From DASRBO01 sp035653595 (GTDB lineage: Bacteria; Actinomycetota; Acidimicrobiia; Acidimicrobiales; JAJPHE01), in assembly GCA_035653595.1 (NCBI GenBank), contig DASRBO010000098.1, positions 1 to 64,000 on the forward strand: a stretch of 64,000 nucleotides of DNA. The letters are read 5' to 3'. Every line of letters starts with the position of its first letter. Position 1 is the stretch's first letter. Shown here in pieces: positions 16,958 through 25,525 of this stretch. Under the pieces are notes generated by a model. It was not told the origin of the DNA, did not search any database, and saw nothing but the letters and a program-made list of their open reading frames with translations. The position numbers and the translations under genes were made by a program.

Positions 16958-18084
16958 AGCTCGGCGTACCTGCGGAGACGGCCCCGGGCGAGCACCGGGT
17001 GGCGATGGTGCCGGCCGTGGCGACCCAGCTCATCGGCTCGGGCCACCAGATCGCGCTCCAGTCGGGGGCGGGGGTGGCAGCCGGCTTCCCCGACCGGGCC
17101 TACGCCGAGGCCGGGGTGAGCGTCGTCGCCGACGCTGCCACCGTGTTCTCCGGGGCCGACCTGGTGCTCAAGGTGCAGGGGCCGACGGTGGCCGAGGCCT
17201 CCGCCCTCCGGTCGGGCTCGGCCCTGGTCGCCCTGTTCAGCCCCGGCCGCCAGCTGGACGTGGTGCGGGCCCTGGCGGCCGCCGGGGTGACCGCCTTCTC
17301 CCTCGAGCTGCTGCCCCGGACCTCGCGGGCCCAGGCCATGGACGCCCTGTCCTCCCAGGCCACCGTGGCCGGCTACCGGGGGGTGCTGATCGCCGCCGGC
17401 CGCCTGCCCCGGTTCTTCCCGATGCTGATGACGGCGGCGGGAACGGTGCCCCCGGCCAAGGTGATGGTGCTCGGCGCCGGGGTGGCCGGCCTGCAGGCCA
17501 TCGCCACCGCCCGCAGGCTGGGGGCGGTGGTCTCCGCCTACGACGTGCGGGCGGCGGCGGCCGACGAGGTGCGCAGCCTGGGGGCCCGGTTCGTCGACCT
17601 CGGCCTCGGCACCGCCGAGGGGGCCGGCGGCTACGCCGCCGAGCAGGCCGAGGAGGCCCAGCGGCGCCAGCGGGAGGCCCTGGCCGGGCACCTGGCCGAG
17701 TCCGACGTGGTGCTCACCACGGCCCAGATACCGGGTCGGCCGGCACCGCTGCTGGTGACCTCGACGATGGTCGACGCCATGCGACCGGGCTCGGTGGTGG
17801 TGGATCTGGCCAGCGACACGGGGGGCAACGTCGAGGTGTCCCGCCCGGGCGAGGAGATCGTCCACGGAGGGGTGATCATCATCGGGGTGTCCAACCCGGC
17901 CAGCGCCCTGCCCACCCACGCCAGCCAGATGTACGCCCGCAACATGGCCAACCTCGTCGCCCTGCTGGCCGGCGACGGCGCCTTCGCCCCGGACTACGAC
18001 GACGACATCGTGGCCGGCACCTGCGTCACCCGCGACGGCCGGGTGGTGCACCCCTCGCTCGTGGAGGCCACCGCTGACCACTGA
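16954..18084 (+). CDS. pntAA: NAD(P) transhydrogenase alpha subunit part 1
   Basis: 376 residues from GTG 16954, which overlaps the upstream stop; ATG 16918 would lie inside the previous gene. The NAD(H)-binding domain I protein: ETAPGEHRVAMVP at the N-terminus and VLGAGVAGLQAIATARRLGA as the NAD loop. ITTAQIPGR-like VVLTTAQIPGRPAP follows the alanine-dehydrogenase/PntA family. With PntAB and PntB it couples hydride transfer between NADH and NADP+ to the proton gradient. First gene of the three-gene pnt operon. Confidence 0.93.
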   Translation: MKLGVPAETAPGEHRVAMVPAVATQLIGSGHQIALQSGAGVAAGFPDRAYAEAGVSVVADAATVFSGADLVLKVQGPTVAEASALRSGSALVALFSPGRQLDVVRALAAAGVTAFSLELLPRTSRAQAMDALSSQATVAGYRGVLIAAGRLPRFFPMLMTAAGTVPPAKVMVLGAGVAGLQAIATARRLGAVVSAYDVRAAAADEVRSLGARFVDLGLGTAEGAGGYAAEQAEEAQRRQREALAGHLAESDVVLTTAQIPGRPAPLLVTSTMVDAMRPGSVVVDLASDTGGNVEVSRPGEEIVHGGVIIIGVSNPASALPTHASQMYARNMANLVALLAGDGAFAPDYDDDIVAGTCVTRDGRVVHPSLVEATADH

Positions 18085-18412
18085 CTTCCTGACCCTGTTC
18101 ACCATCTTCGTGCTGGCGGTCTTCGTCGGCTTCGAGGTGATCTCCAAGGTCCCGAGCATCCTGCACACCCCGCTGATGTCGGGCACCAACGCCATCCACG
18201 GCATCATCCTGGTGGGGGCCATCACCATCCTCACCCAGGCCCACGGCGCCCTGCAGGACGCCCTCGGATTCCTGGCCGTGCTGCTGGCCACCCTCAACGT
18301 GGTGGGCGGCTTCGTTGTCACCGACCGGATGCTCGAGATGTTCAAGGGCCGCCAGACCCGACCGGGGTCCGAGGCGGCCCCCCCGTCCGGCCCCGCCGGG
18401 GGCGCGCCGTGA
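18074..18412 (+). CDS. pntAB: NAD(P) transhydrogenase alpha subunit part 2
   Basis: About 112 residues, the short membrane subunit: LTLFTIFVLAVFVGFEVISK and TPLMSGTNAIHGIILVGA match the family closely, with three helices. The frame has no ATG/GTG/TTG before GTG 18110, which would remove half of the first helix. CTG 18074 has GGAGG 6 nt upstream (18063-18067) and gives the normal N-terminus, so I place the start there. It overlaps pntAA by 11 bp. The tail (RPGSEAAPPSGPAGGAP) is longer than usual. Confidence 0.88.
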   Translation: MTTDFLTLFTIFVLAVFVGFEVISKVPSILHTPLMSGTNAIHGIILVGAITILTQAHGALQDALGFLAVLLATLNVVGGFVVTDRMLEMFKGRQTRPGSEAAPPSGPAGGAP

Positions 18413-19791
18413 ACACCTGGCTGCACTGGTCCTACCTGGTGGCGGCGGTGTGCTTCATCTTCGCCCTCATGGGCCTGTCCTCACCGCGCCGGGCCCGGCC
18501 AGGCAACCAGGTCGGCGCCCTCGGGATGCTGGTGGCGGTGGGCATGACCCTGGCCGCCGGCCACATCCGCAACGGCGGCCTGCTGGCCGCAGGCATCCTC
18601 GCCGGTGTCGTCATCGGGGTGCCGGCCGCCCGGATGGTGCGGATGACGGCCATGCCCCAGATGGTGGCCGCCTTCAACGGCGTCGGGGGCGGGGCGGCCG
18701 CCCTGGTGGCGGTGTCGGACTACATCCGCAACTCCGGCGGTGCGGCCTTGTCGTCGGGGTCGCGCCTGGCGGTGATGATCGGGGCGATCATCGGCTGCAT
18801 CTCGCTGTCCGGCTCGGTGATCGCCTTCGCCAAGCTGCAGGAGCTGATGAGCGGCCGGCCGGTGACCTACCCGGCCCAGCAGCTGGTGAACGGGGTCATG
18901 GGCGCCGCCGTGCTGGCCATGACGGTGGCGGCCATCGTGGCCGGCAACATCGCCCTGCTGGGGGCGGTGTCGGTGGTGTGCCTGTTCCTCGGCGTCGCCA
19001 TGGTCATGCCGATCGGGGGCGCCGACGTGCCGGTGGTGATCTCGCTGCTCAACTCCTTCACCGGCCTGGCCGTGGCCGCCTCGGGCTTCGTGCTCCGCAA
19101 CACGGTGCTGATCGTCGCCGGCACCCTGGTCGGGGCGTCGGGAACCCTGCTCACCAGGCTGATGAGCCAGGCCATGGGCCGCTCGCTGCCAAACATCATC
19201 TTCGGCGCCTTCGGGGCGGTGGTGACCGCCGAGGGGGCGGCGGCCGGGGCCGAGGGCCGCTCGGTGCGCTCGAGCACGGCCGAGGACATCGGCACCCTGC
19301 TGGCCTACTCCCACCGGGTGGTCGTCGTCCCCGGCTACGGGCTGGCGGTGGCCCAGGCCCAGCACACCGTGCGCGAGCTGGCCGACCTGCTGGAGTCCAA
19401 GGGGGTCGAGGTGGCCTACGCCATCCACCCCGTGGCGGGCCGCATGCCCGGTCACATGAACGTGCTGCTGGCCGAGGCCGACGTCCCCTACGAGCAGCTC
19501 AAGGAGATGGACGAGGCCAACCCCACCTTCCCGTCCACCGACGTGGCTCTGGTGGTGGGGGCCAACGACGTGGTCAACCCGGCCGCCCGCGACTCGCCTG
19601 GCAGCCCCATCTACGGCATGCCGATCCTCAACGTTGACCAGGCGGCCAACGTGGTGTTCCTCAAGCGCAGCATGCGGCCCGGCTTCGCCGGGATCGACAA
19701 CGAGCTGCTGTACAACCCCAAGACGGTGCTCCTGTTCGGCGACGCCAAGGACAGCCTGACCAAGCTGGTGGCGGCGGTTAAGGCCGCCTGA
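18409..19791 (+). CDS. pntB: NAD(P) transhydrogenase beta subunit
   Basis: 460 residues from GTG 18409 (GTGA overlap with pntAB). About eight or nine membrane helices, then the NADP(H)-binding domain III: VVVVPGYGLAVAQAQHTV, VVGANDVVNPAA, NVVFLKRSMRPGFAG and LFGDAKDSLTKL are all family signatures. Completes the proton-translocating transhydrogenase, a main NADPH source. Confidence 0.95.
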   Translation: MNTWLHWSYLVAAVCFIFALMGLSSPRRARPGNQVGALGMLVAVGMTLAAGHIRNGGLLAAGILAGVVIGVPAARMVRMTAMPQMVAAFNGVGGGAAALVAVSDYIRNSGGAALSSGSRLAVMIGAIIGCISLSGSVIAFAKLQELMSGRPVTYPAQQLVNGVMGAAVLAMTVAAIVAGNIALLGAVSVVCLFLGVAMVMPIGGADVPVVISLLNSFTGLAVAASGFVLRNTVLIVAGTLVGASGTLLTRLMSQAMGRSLPNIIFGAFGAVVTAEGAAAGAEGRSVRSSTAEDIGTLLAYSHRVVVVPGYGLAVAQAQHTVRELADLLESKGVEVAYAIHPVAGRMPGHMNVLLAEADVPYEQLKEMDEANPTFPSTDVALVVGANDVVNPAARDSPGSPIYGMPILNVDQAANVVFLKRSMRPGFAGIDNELLYNPKTVLLFGDAKDSLTKLVAAVKAA

Positions 19792-19839
19792 GGGCCCTGC
19801 CGGGCCGGTGCGCCGGCCGGGGCCCGCCGGCGGTTCCGT

Positions 19840-19845
19840 TAGGCT
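19840..19845 (+). promoter_or_regulatory. -10 box TAGGCT, probable leaderless promoter
   Basis: TAGGCT ends 8 nt before ATG 19854; there is no Shine-Dalgarno in the interval. Confidence 0.4.
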
Positions 19846-19853
19846 GTCTAATC

Positions 19854-20915
19854 ATGACTGCGACGGGCGAGATAGAGATCACCGGCACGGCCCAGAAGGC
19901 GGCCTGGGCCGACGGCGGCCTGCCGCCGGTGGAGAGCCTGGGCCGGGGCATGTGGTCGGTGCCCGTGCCGCTGCCGAACAACTCACTGCGCTACGTGCTG
20001 GTGTACCTGCTGGAGCTGCCGGACGGGGTGGCCATGGTCGACGCCGGTTGGAACACCGTCGAGGCGTGGGACGCCCTCACCGGCGGTCTGGACAAGGCCG
20101 GCTACGCCATCGGCGACGTGAAGGCGGTGCTGGTCACCCACATCCACCCCGACCACTACGGCCTGGCCGGCCGGGTGCGGGAGGAGTCGGGGGCGTGGAT
20201 CGCCCTGCACCCGGCCGACGCCGAGGTGCTGCCGGCCCGCTACGGCCACGTCGAGGACCTCCTGGCCCGCATGCGGGCCTTCATGGCCGACGCCGGGGTG
20301 CCCCCCGACCCCCTCGACACCATGAACGGGGCCTCCATGGGGGTGCGCCAGTTCGTCGAGCAGGCCATGCCCGACGTGCTGCTCAACGACGGCGACCGGG
20401 CCGACCTGGCCGGCTGGGACCTGCAGGCCATCTGGACCCCGGGCCACTCGCCGGGCCATCTCTGCTTCTACGACGCCGGCCGCCGGGTCCTGCTGTCGGG
20501 CGACCACGTGCTTCCCCGCATCAGCCCCAACATCTCGATCCACACCCAGCAGACGGCCAACCCGCTGGCTGATTTCCTCGAGGCCCTGGCCAAGGTGGCC
20601 GCCCTCGACGTGGACGAGGTGCTGCCCGCCCACGAGTACCGCTTCCGCGGTCTGGCCCAGCGGGTGCACCAGCTGGTCTCCCACCACGAGGAGAGGCTGG
20701 AGGAGATCGTCGGCATCCTGACCGAGCACCCGGGCGCCACCGCCTGGGACGTGACCCTGCGCCTCACCTGGTCGCGGCCGTGGGAGGAGATTCAGGGCTA
20801 CATGCAGCGCTCCGCCCTAGGGGAGGCCCTGGCCCACCTGGTGGTGCTGGAGTCCCGCGGCCGGGTGCGCAAGAGCGGCACGGCGCCGCAGCGCTGGGAG
20901 CTGGTCAAGCACTGA
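19854..20915 (+). CDS. metallo-beta-lactamase-fold hydrolase
   Basis: 353 residues. VTHIHPDHYGLAG is the HxHxDH zinc motif; WTPGHSPGHLCFY, LLSGDHVLPRISPN and LPAHEYRF give the later ligands. The C-terminal ~80 residues form a small helical winged-type domain as in the 'beta-lactamase-associated winged helix' of MBL proteins. Thioesterase or lactonase-type activity is typical of the group; substrate unknown. Its 3' end overlaps the convergent SGNH gene by 99 bp. Confidence 0.85.
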   Translation: MTATGEIEITGTAQKAAWADGGLPPVESLGRGMWSVPVPLPNNSLRYVLVYLLELPDGVAMVDAGWNTVEAWDALTGGLDKAGYAIGDVKAVLVTHIHPDHYGLAGRVREESGAWIALHPADAEVLPARYGHVEDLLARMRAFMADAGVPPDPLDTMNGASMGVRQFVEQAMPDVLLNDGDRADLAGWDLQAIWTPGHSPGHLCFYDAGRRVLLSGDHVLPRISPNISIHTQQTANPLADFLEALAKVAALDVDEVLPAHEYRFRGLAQRVHQLVSHHEERLEEIVGILTEHPGATAWDVTLRLTWSRPWEEIQGYMQRSALGEALAHLVVLESRGRVRKSGTAPQRWELVKH

Positions 20916-21821
20916 CTCCACCGCCCCGGCCATGGCCCGGTAGCCGGCCCCGTTGGCGTGGAGGTTTGGCCCGGTCGGGGGCGGGGCGCACATCCAGGTG
21001 AGCCGGCAGACCGCCGCCGTGGCCGCCGTCTCGGCCGGCCGGCCGGCCGTGGCCGCCACCGTCAGCTGGCCGGTGCGGAAGGCGCCGGCCACGTCGGCGA
21101 CCGGCATGTGGTAGTGGGCGTAGAGGTCGGCAAGGACGGCGTTGAGGCGCTGGGTGACAGCGGTGGACCACCCGGCGTCGGCCCCGGCCTCGGGCTGGAC
21201 GAACGGGGCGTAGTAGTCGAGGCCCACGACGGCGACGCCGGGGGCGGCGGCCCGCACGGCGGCCAGGACCTGCCCCAGGTTGGCCTCCACCCGGGCCAAC
21301 CCCCGGCCCACGCAGGAGTAGCTGGCCGGGGCGGGCTCGCAGCGGACGACGTCGTTGATGCCGAGGTCGATGGTCACCAGGGCAACCTGGCCCCGGTGGG
21401 CCCGGAGGAACCGCAGCCCGGCCTCCTCCTGGGATCCACCCGCGCGCCGGCAGATGCCCCCGGCCACGAAGGTCGTCGTGGTCTCCCCCGGACAGCCCAG
21501 CTTGACCAGGGCCACCCGACCGATCCTGGCGCCGAGGAACCTCGCCACCACGTCGGCGTAGCCCTGGTCGGTGTCGCGCCCCGGCCCCGGCCGGCCCGGC
21601 CGGGGCTGGAAGCCCTGGGACAGCGAGTCCCCCAGCGACAGGTAGTAGCCGGCGGGCGGACGGGGCGGGGATCCGGGCCAGGCCAGAGCGATGCCGCCGG
21701 CCACGCAGGCCACGGCGGCGGCGAGCGCCGCCCCGGCCGGGCGCCGGCGGGACCAGCGGCGCGACCAAGAGAGCGGCCGCCCCGGCCCTGCATCGCCGCC
21801 GTGCCAGCGCATCCTGGTCAT
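20817..21821 (-). CDS. secreted SGNH/GDSL hydrolase
   Basis: 334 residues from ATG 21821. Basic N-terminus and membrane segment (GAALAAAVACVAGGIALAW) suggest export with an anchor. YYLSLGDSLSQGF is block I with the catalytic Ser; TIDLGINDVV is the GxND block; NLHANGAGYRAMA is the C-terminal His block. Family members are lipases/esterases; the extracellular substrate is unknown. The last ~33 codons overlap the MBL gene, so the tail (ALAHPAAGLQHHQ...) may be poorly conserved. Confidence 0.8.
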   Translation of the reverse strand: MTRMRWHGGDAGPGRPLSWSRRWSRRRPAGAALAAAVACVAGGIALAWPGSPPRPPAGYYLSLGDSLSQGFQPRPGRPGPGRDTDQGYADVVARFLGARIGRVALVKLGCPGETTTTFVAGGICRRAGGSQEEAGLRFLRAHRGQVALVTIDLGINDVVRCEPAPASYSCVGRGLARVEANLGQVLAAVRAAAPGVAVVGLDYYAPFVQPEAGADAGWSTAVTQRLNAVLADLYAHYHMPVADVAGAFRTGQLTVAATAGRPAETAATAAVCRLTWMCAPPPTGPNLHANGAGYRAMAGAVESVLDQLPALRRRAALAHPAAGLQHHQVGQGLP

Positions 21822-21873
21822 CGAGAGGGACGTCGGCGGCCGGGGCCGACAGTTGAGGGCCCCGGCCCCTGGG

Positions 21874-21879
21874 TAGCCT
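21874..21879 (+). promoter_or_regulatory. -10 box TAGCCT, probable leaderless promoter
   Basis: TAGCCT ends 7 nt before GTG 21887, in the 65-bp gap between divergent genes. Confidence 0.4.
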
Positions 21880-21886
21880 TCTGGCG

Positions 21887-23320
21887 GTGAGCGCCTCGGT
21901 GCCCTCCGGCGCTCCGCCGGTCAGACCCCGCTACTGGGCCCGCCGGTTCACCGTGGCCGGCGTCGGCCTGGTGATACTGGCCCTGCTGCTGGCCGGGGGC
22001 GGCTACGCCTACGTCCGCTACCGCTACGCCCAGCTGCACCGCGAGTCGGTGGGCAACCTCACCAACTCCGACATCTCCCAGCCGTTCAACATCCTCATGG
22101 TCGGCTCCGACAGCCGGGCCGGGGAGTCGGCCTCGGCCGCCACCCACTTCGGCACCAGCAGCCAGGTGCAGGGCCAGCGCAGCGACGTGGTGTCGATCCT
22201 CCACGTGGTCCCCCAGGCCCATGCCGCCTCGGTGCTTTCCATACCGAGGGACCTGTTCGTCCCCATCGCCGGCACCAACGGGTCGAACCGCATCAACACC
22301 GCCTTCGACAACGGGCCGGCCCCGCTGGTGCAGACGATCCAGAACGACCTGGGCATCACGATCCGCGACTACGTCGAGGTGAACTTCGGCGGGTTCCAGG
22401 GGGCGGTCGACGCCCTGGGCGGGGTGAAGCTGAACTTCCCCGACCGGGCCCGCGACGTGATGTCGGGGCTCAACATCACCACCACCGGCTGCCAGCTGCT
22501 CAACGGCGCCGCCGCCCTGTCCGTCGCCCGCAGCCGCGACTACCAGTACTACGCCAACGGCTACTGGCACTACGACCCGACCGGGGACCTGGGCCGGATC
22601 CGGCGCCAGCACGTCTTCCTGCGGGCGGTGGTCAAGGCGGCCCTGTCCAAGGGCCTCACCAACCCCTTCACCGCCAACGCCTTCCTCGGCTCGGTGGTGC
22701 ACGACTTCACCATCGACGACCGCATGTCGCTCGGGGATCTGGTGAGCCTGGCCCGCGACTTCCGCTCCTTCGACCCCAACTCGATGGCCACCTACACCCT
22801 GCCGACCAGGCCGGTGAACGGCTATCTGGGCTTCGGCGACGTGCTGTTCCCGGTCGAGCCCCAGGACCAGGAGACCATCGCCGCCTTCCTGAGCTCCAAG
22901 ACCCCGGGCCCGGCCGCCTCCTCGCCTGCGGCGCTGGCCCCCTCGTCGGTCAGGGTGGAGGTGCTCAACGGCGCCGGCACCGCCGGCCTCGCCGCCCGGG
23001 TGGCGGCCGAGGCCCGCCAGGCCGGCTTCGTCGTCACCGCGACAGGCAACGCCGGCTCGTTCACCTACACCCAGGCCGTCATCCACTACGCCCCCGGTCA
23101 GCTGGCCAAGGCCCAGGCCCTAGAGGCCCAGGTGGTAGGGGGGGCGCTGCTGCGGGCCGACCCCAGCCTCACCGGCGCCGACGTCGCCCTGGTGGTCGGC
23201 GCCCAGTGGCAGGGCCTCAAGGGGGCCCCGGGCCCCGGGGCTAGCTCAGCGACGACGACGACCACGCCGGCGCCGGCGTCGGAGGCCGCGGCCCCTCCGT
23301 ACGACCCCGTGACCTGCTGA
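21887..23320 (+). CDS. LytR-CpsA-Psr (LCP) family glycopolymer ligase
   Basis: 477 residues. One N-terminal membrane helix (VAGVGLVILALLLAGGGYAYV), then the LCP catalytic domain with the conserved arginines and acidic residues: GSDSRAG, SILHVVP, VLSIPRDLFVPI, NRINTAFDNG and LGRIRRQHVFLRA. A LytR C-terminal domain follows (~residues 350-445: VEVLNGAGTAGLAARVAAEA ...). LCP enzymes attach cell-wall glycopolymers such as arabinogalactan or teichoic acid to peptidoglycan at the outer face. Ser/Thr/Pro-rich tail. Confidence 0.93.
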   Translation: MSASVPSGAPPVRPRYWARRFTVAGVGLVILALLLAGGGYAYVRYRYAQLHRESVGNLTNSDISQPFNILMVGSDSRAGESASAATHFGTSSQVQGQRSDVVSILHVVPQAHAASVLSIPRDLFVPIAGTNGSNRINTAFDNGPAPLVQTIQNDLGITIRDYVEVNFGGFQGAVDALGGVKLNFPDRARDVMSGLNITTTGCQLLNGAAALSVARSRDYQYYANGYWHYDPTGDLGRIRRQHVFLRAVVKAALSKGLTNPFTANAFLGSVVHDFTIDDRMSLGDLVSLARDFRSFDPNSMATYTLPTRPVNGYLGFGDVLFPVEPQDQETIAAFLSSKTPGPAASSPAALAPSSVRVEVLNGAGTAGLAARVAAEARQAGFVVTATGNAGSFTYTQAVIHYAPGQLAKAQALEAQVVGGALLRADPSLTGADVALVVGAQWQGLKGAPGPGASSATTTTTPAPASEAAAPPYDPVTC

Positions 23321-25217
23321 GGCCGCGGTCCTCCGGCGTGGTGGTCCCGTCCGAGTGGGACCTCCCCCTGGCCCTTCCCCTCGGTACGGCCTTGTGCTGG
23401 CCGTGGCCGGCGGCGGCGCCCTTCGACGAAGACGGCCCCGCCTCGGAGACCGTGGCCACCTCGGGCACCGGAAGGGCCGGGTTCACCGGAACCGGCAGGC
23501 GGTCGAGGGGCCAGGCCGGGGCGGTCGGCAGTGAGTGCACCCCGAAGGCCACCGAGGCGGCCTGGGGCCGGCACAGGTAGTTGACGTCGTAGTCCAGCAT
23601 GGTCTGGACCACCCACACCGGGCCCCCGTTGAAGCTGTGGCTGCAGTAGGTCGCCGCCGTCTGCAGGTCGGGCGAGCCCGCCACCCAGACCGGCACGCCG
23701 AAGCCGGCGTCACCGGCGATGGTGCCCCACTGGTAGGGAGTGGAGTAGATGCCGGCGGCCAGGTGCCTCTTGTGCAGCTCGTCGATCGCCCCCTTGATCA
23801 CCAGGGCGTTGACGTCGGTGCCGGCCGTCCAGTGGTTCTCGGTCTCCACGTCGAGCCACCAGGTCGGCGACGACACGCCGGCCCGGCGGGCGAAGGCCAC
23901 GGCGTTGTCCACCGCGTTGGATCCGTAGTTGTAGGCCTCGCAGGCGGCGTTGTCCGGGCCGCAGCGCCCCGCAGGCCCGCTGGCCGCCCGCCCGTCGCCC
24001 AGGTCGGCGGGGGCGTTGAGGTTCATGTACAGGCCGGCGGCCCCGGCGGCCGAGGTGGCCCAGGCCCACTCCGACACCAGGCAGGGGTTGGCGGTGAAGG
24101 CCTGGCCGCCCGTGACCCCCAGGACCACGAAGGCGTGGGCGGGGGGCAGCACCCGGTTGCTGCACTGGGGCCAGGAGATGTCGAAGCCGTACCGGCCGCC
24201 CACCTCGACCTGGGACTGGCGATAGGCCGGAACCAGCCCGGCGGCCACGGCGGTCACCGGCTGGTTGAGCTGGAACCCGCCGGGGGCCCCCCAGTAACCG
24301 GCGTCGCCGTAGGTGAACACGCCGCCGTCGGCCGAGGCCAGCCAGTAGCCGTGGCCGGTGGGCGATCCGGCGACGCCGACCACGGGGGAGGCCAGGTGCT
24401 GGCCGCCCATGCCGCCGTAGTAGTGGGCGCTGCCGTAGGTGAACACGCCGCCGTCGGCCGAGGCCAGCCAGTAGCCGGAGCCGTCCGGCACCGCCGCCAT
24501 GCCCACGATGGGATCGGCGATGGCGTCGCCGGCCATGCCGCCGTAGTAGTGGGCGGTGCCGTAGGTGAACACGCCGCCGTCGGCCGAGGCCAGCCAGTAG
24601 CCGGAGCCGTCCGGCTCCGCCGCTATGGCGACGATCGGCGCCCGCAGGGCGTTGCCGGCGATGGTTCCGTAGTAGCGGGCGTCGCCGAAGCTGAAGACCC
24701 CGCCGTCCGAGGCCGCCAGCCAGTAGCCCTGGCCGTCGGGGGTGGAGGCGATGCCGATGACCGGGGCGGACAGGCGGCGACCGGCCATCCCGCCGTAGTA
24801 GTGGGCGGTGCCGTAGGTGAACACCCCGCCGTCGGCCGACACCTCCCAGTAGCCGCCCCCGTCGGGCGTGTCGGCGATGCCGATCACCGGGGCGGACAGG
24901 CGCTGCCCCCCCATCCCTCCCAGGTAGCGGGCGTTGCCGAAGCTGAACACGCCGCCGTCGGCCCCCACCAGGCGGTAGCCGGGGCCGAACATGGGCTCGG
25001 TCGGGCCGGCGCCGCCGCCCGCAGCCGGCGCTCCCGGAGCCGGGCCCCCCCGGTGGGTGATGGCGCTGGCGGCGTGGCGCACCACCGCCACCAGGCCGAG
25101 GGCGGCCACCAGCACCGACACGGCCATGGCCGCCATGACCGACAGCCCGGTGGGGATGCCTGGCCCCAGGCGCACGCCGTCAGGGGTCGAGTAGTCGAGG
25201 TCTCTGCCGTATTCCAC
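23241..25217 (-). CDS. surface protein: beta-propeller-like repeats plus DUF1906/GH25-like domain
   Basis: About 658 residues from GTG 25217; longer starts at 25253 and 25304 (TTG) are possible. One membrane segment near residue 30-50. Next come about seven ~45-residue repeats with DGGVFTYGTAHYYGGM and GYWLASADGGVF, then RYGFDISWPQC opening a glycoside-hydrolase-like domain with TWWLDVETEN (GH25-type acidic pair) and CSHSFNGGPVWVVQ. Known relatives are secreted wall-associated proteins. A Ser/Lys/Arg-rich tail follows. It overlaps the convergent LCP gene by 80 bp, and a shared cell-wall role is plausible. Confidence 0.8.
   Translation of the reverse strand: MEYGRDLDYSTPDGVRLGPGIPTGLSVMAAMAVSVLVAALGLVAVVRHAASAITHRGGPAPGAPAAGGGAGPTEPMFGPGYRLVGADGGVFSFGNARYLGGMGGQRLSAPVIGIADTPDGGGYWEVSADGGVFTYGTAHYYGGMAGRRLSAPVIGIASTPDGQGYWLAASDGGVFSFGDARYYGTIAGNALRAPIVAIAAEPDGSGYWLASADGGVFTYGTAHYYGGMAGDAIADPIVGMAAVPDGSGYWLASADGGVFTYGSAHYYGGMGGQHLASPVVGVAGSPTGHGYWLASADGGVFTYGDAGYWGAPGGFQLNQPVTAVAAGLVPAYRQSQVEVGGRYGFDISWPQCSNRVLPPAHAFVVLGVTGGQAFTANPCLVSEWAWATSAAGAAGLYMNLNAPADLGDGRAASGPAGRCGPDNAACEAYNYGSNAVDNAVAFARRAGVSSPTWWLDVETENHWTAGTDVNALVIKGAIDELHKRHLAAGIYSTPYQWGTIAGDAGFGVPVWVAGSPDLQTAATYCSHSFNGGPVWVVQTMLDYDVNYLCRPQAASVAFGVHSLPTAPAWPLDRLPVPVNPALPVPEVATVSEAGPSSSKGAAAGHGQHKAVPRGRARGRSHSDGTTTPEDRGLSRSRGRTEGPRPPTPAPAWSSSSLS
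24240..24985 (-). repeat. tandem ~135-bp coding repeats
   Basis: About seven in-frame units inside the surface-protein gene, each encoding a GYWLxSxDGGVFxxGxAxYYGG pattern. The DNA copies at ~24420-24470 and ~24545-24600 are nearly identical, showing recent unit duplication. This is coding repetition, not CRISPR. Confidence 0.8.
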
Positions 25218-25358
25218 CGTGGTAAGTCCCGTCCTGGCGGCGACCCGGCACACTCGGGGCAGCAGGTTCCGCCGGCCTGTTGGTTGCGAGCAAGTTTCCG
25301 ACAAGGTGAAACGTAATTTCGCCCACCCCTCGGTTCTGGCCTTGTATTCGACTTTTCT

Positions 25359-25386
25359 GGCCGATACCTAAGTTCCGCCGGCCGAT
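25359..25386. other. paired GGCCGAT motifs in the 25305-25525 gap
   Basis: GGCCGAT occurs at 25359-25365 and 25380-25386, 21 bp apart (two helical turns), within an AT-richer patch between divergent genes. They could be regulator sites or sigma-28-like -10 elements (GCCGATA). I see nothing else in this gap. Confidence 0.3.
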
Positions 25387-25525
25387 TGCGCCTGATATGC
25401 GGCTATCCGCCGGGCTCAGGGTCCCGGCCGGGCCTGGGGCCTCGCCATCCAGGATCCGGGGCCGGTCCGGCGTGGTTGCCCGCGTCTGGCCGCCGGCCGA
25501 CCCCGGCGTGGATTAGAAGGGAGGA

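Noticed and set aside
24240..24985. CRISPR-like array
   Set aside because: The repeats are ~135 bp, contiguous and in frame, encoding protein repeats.
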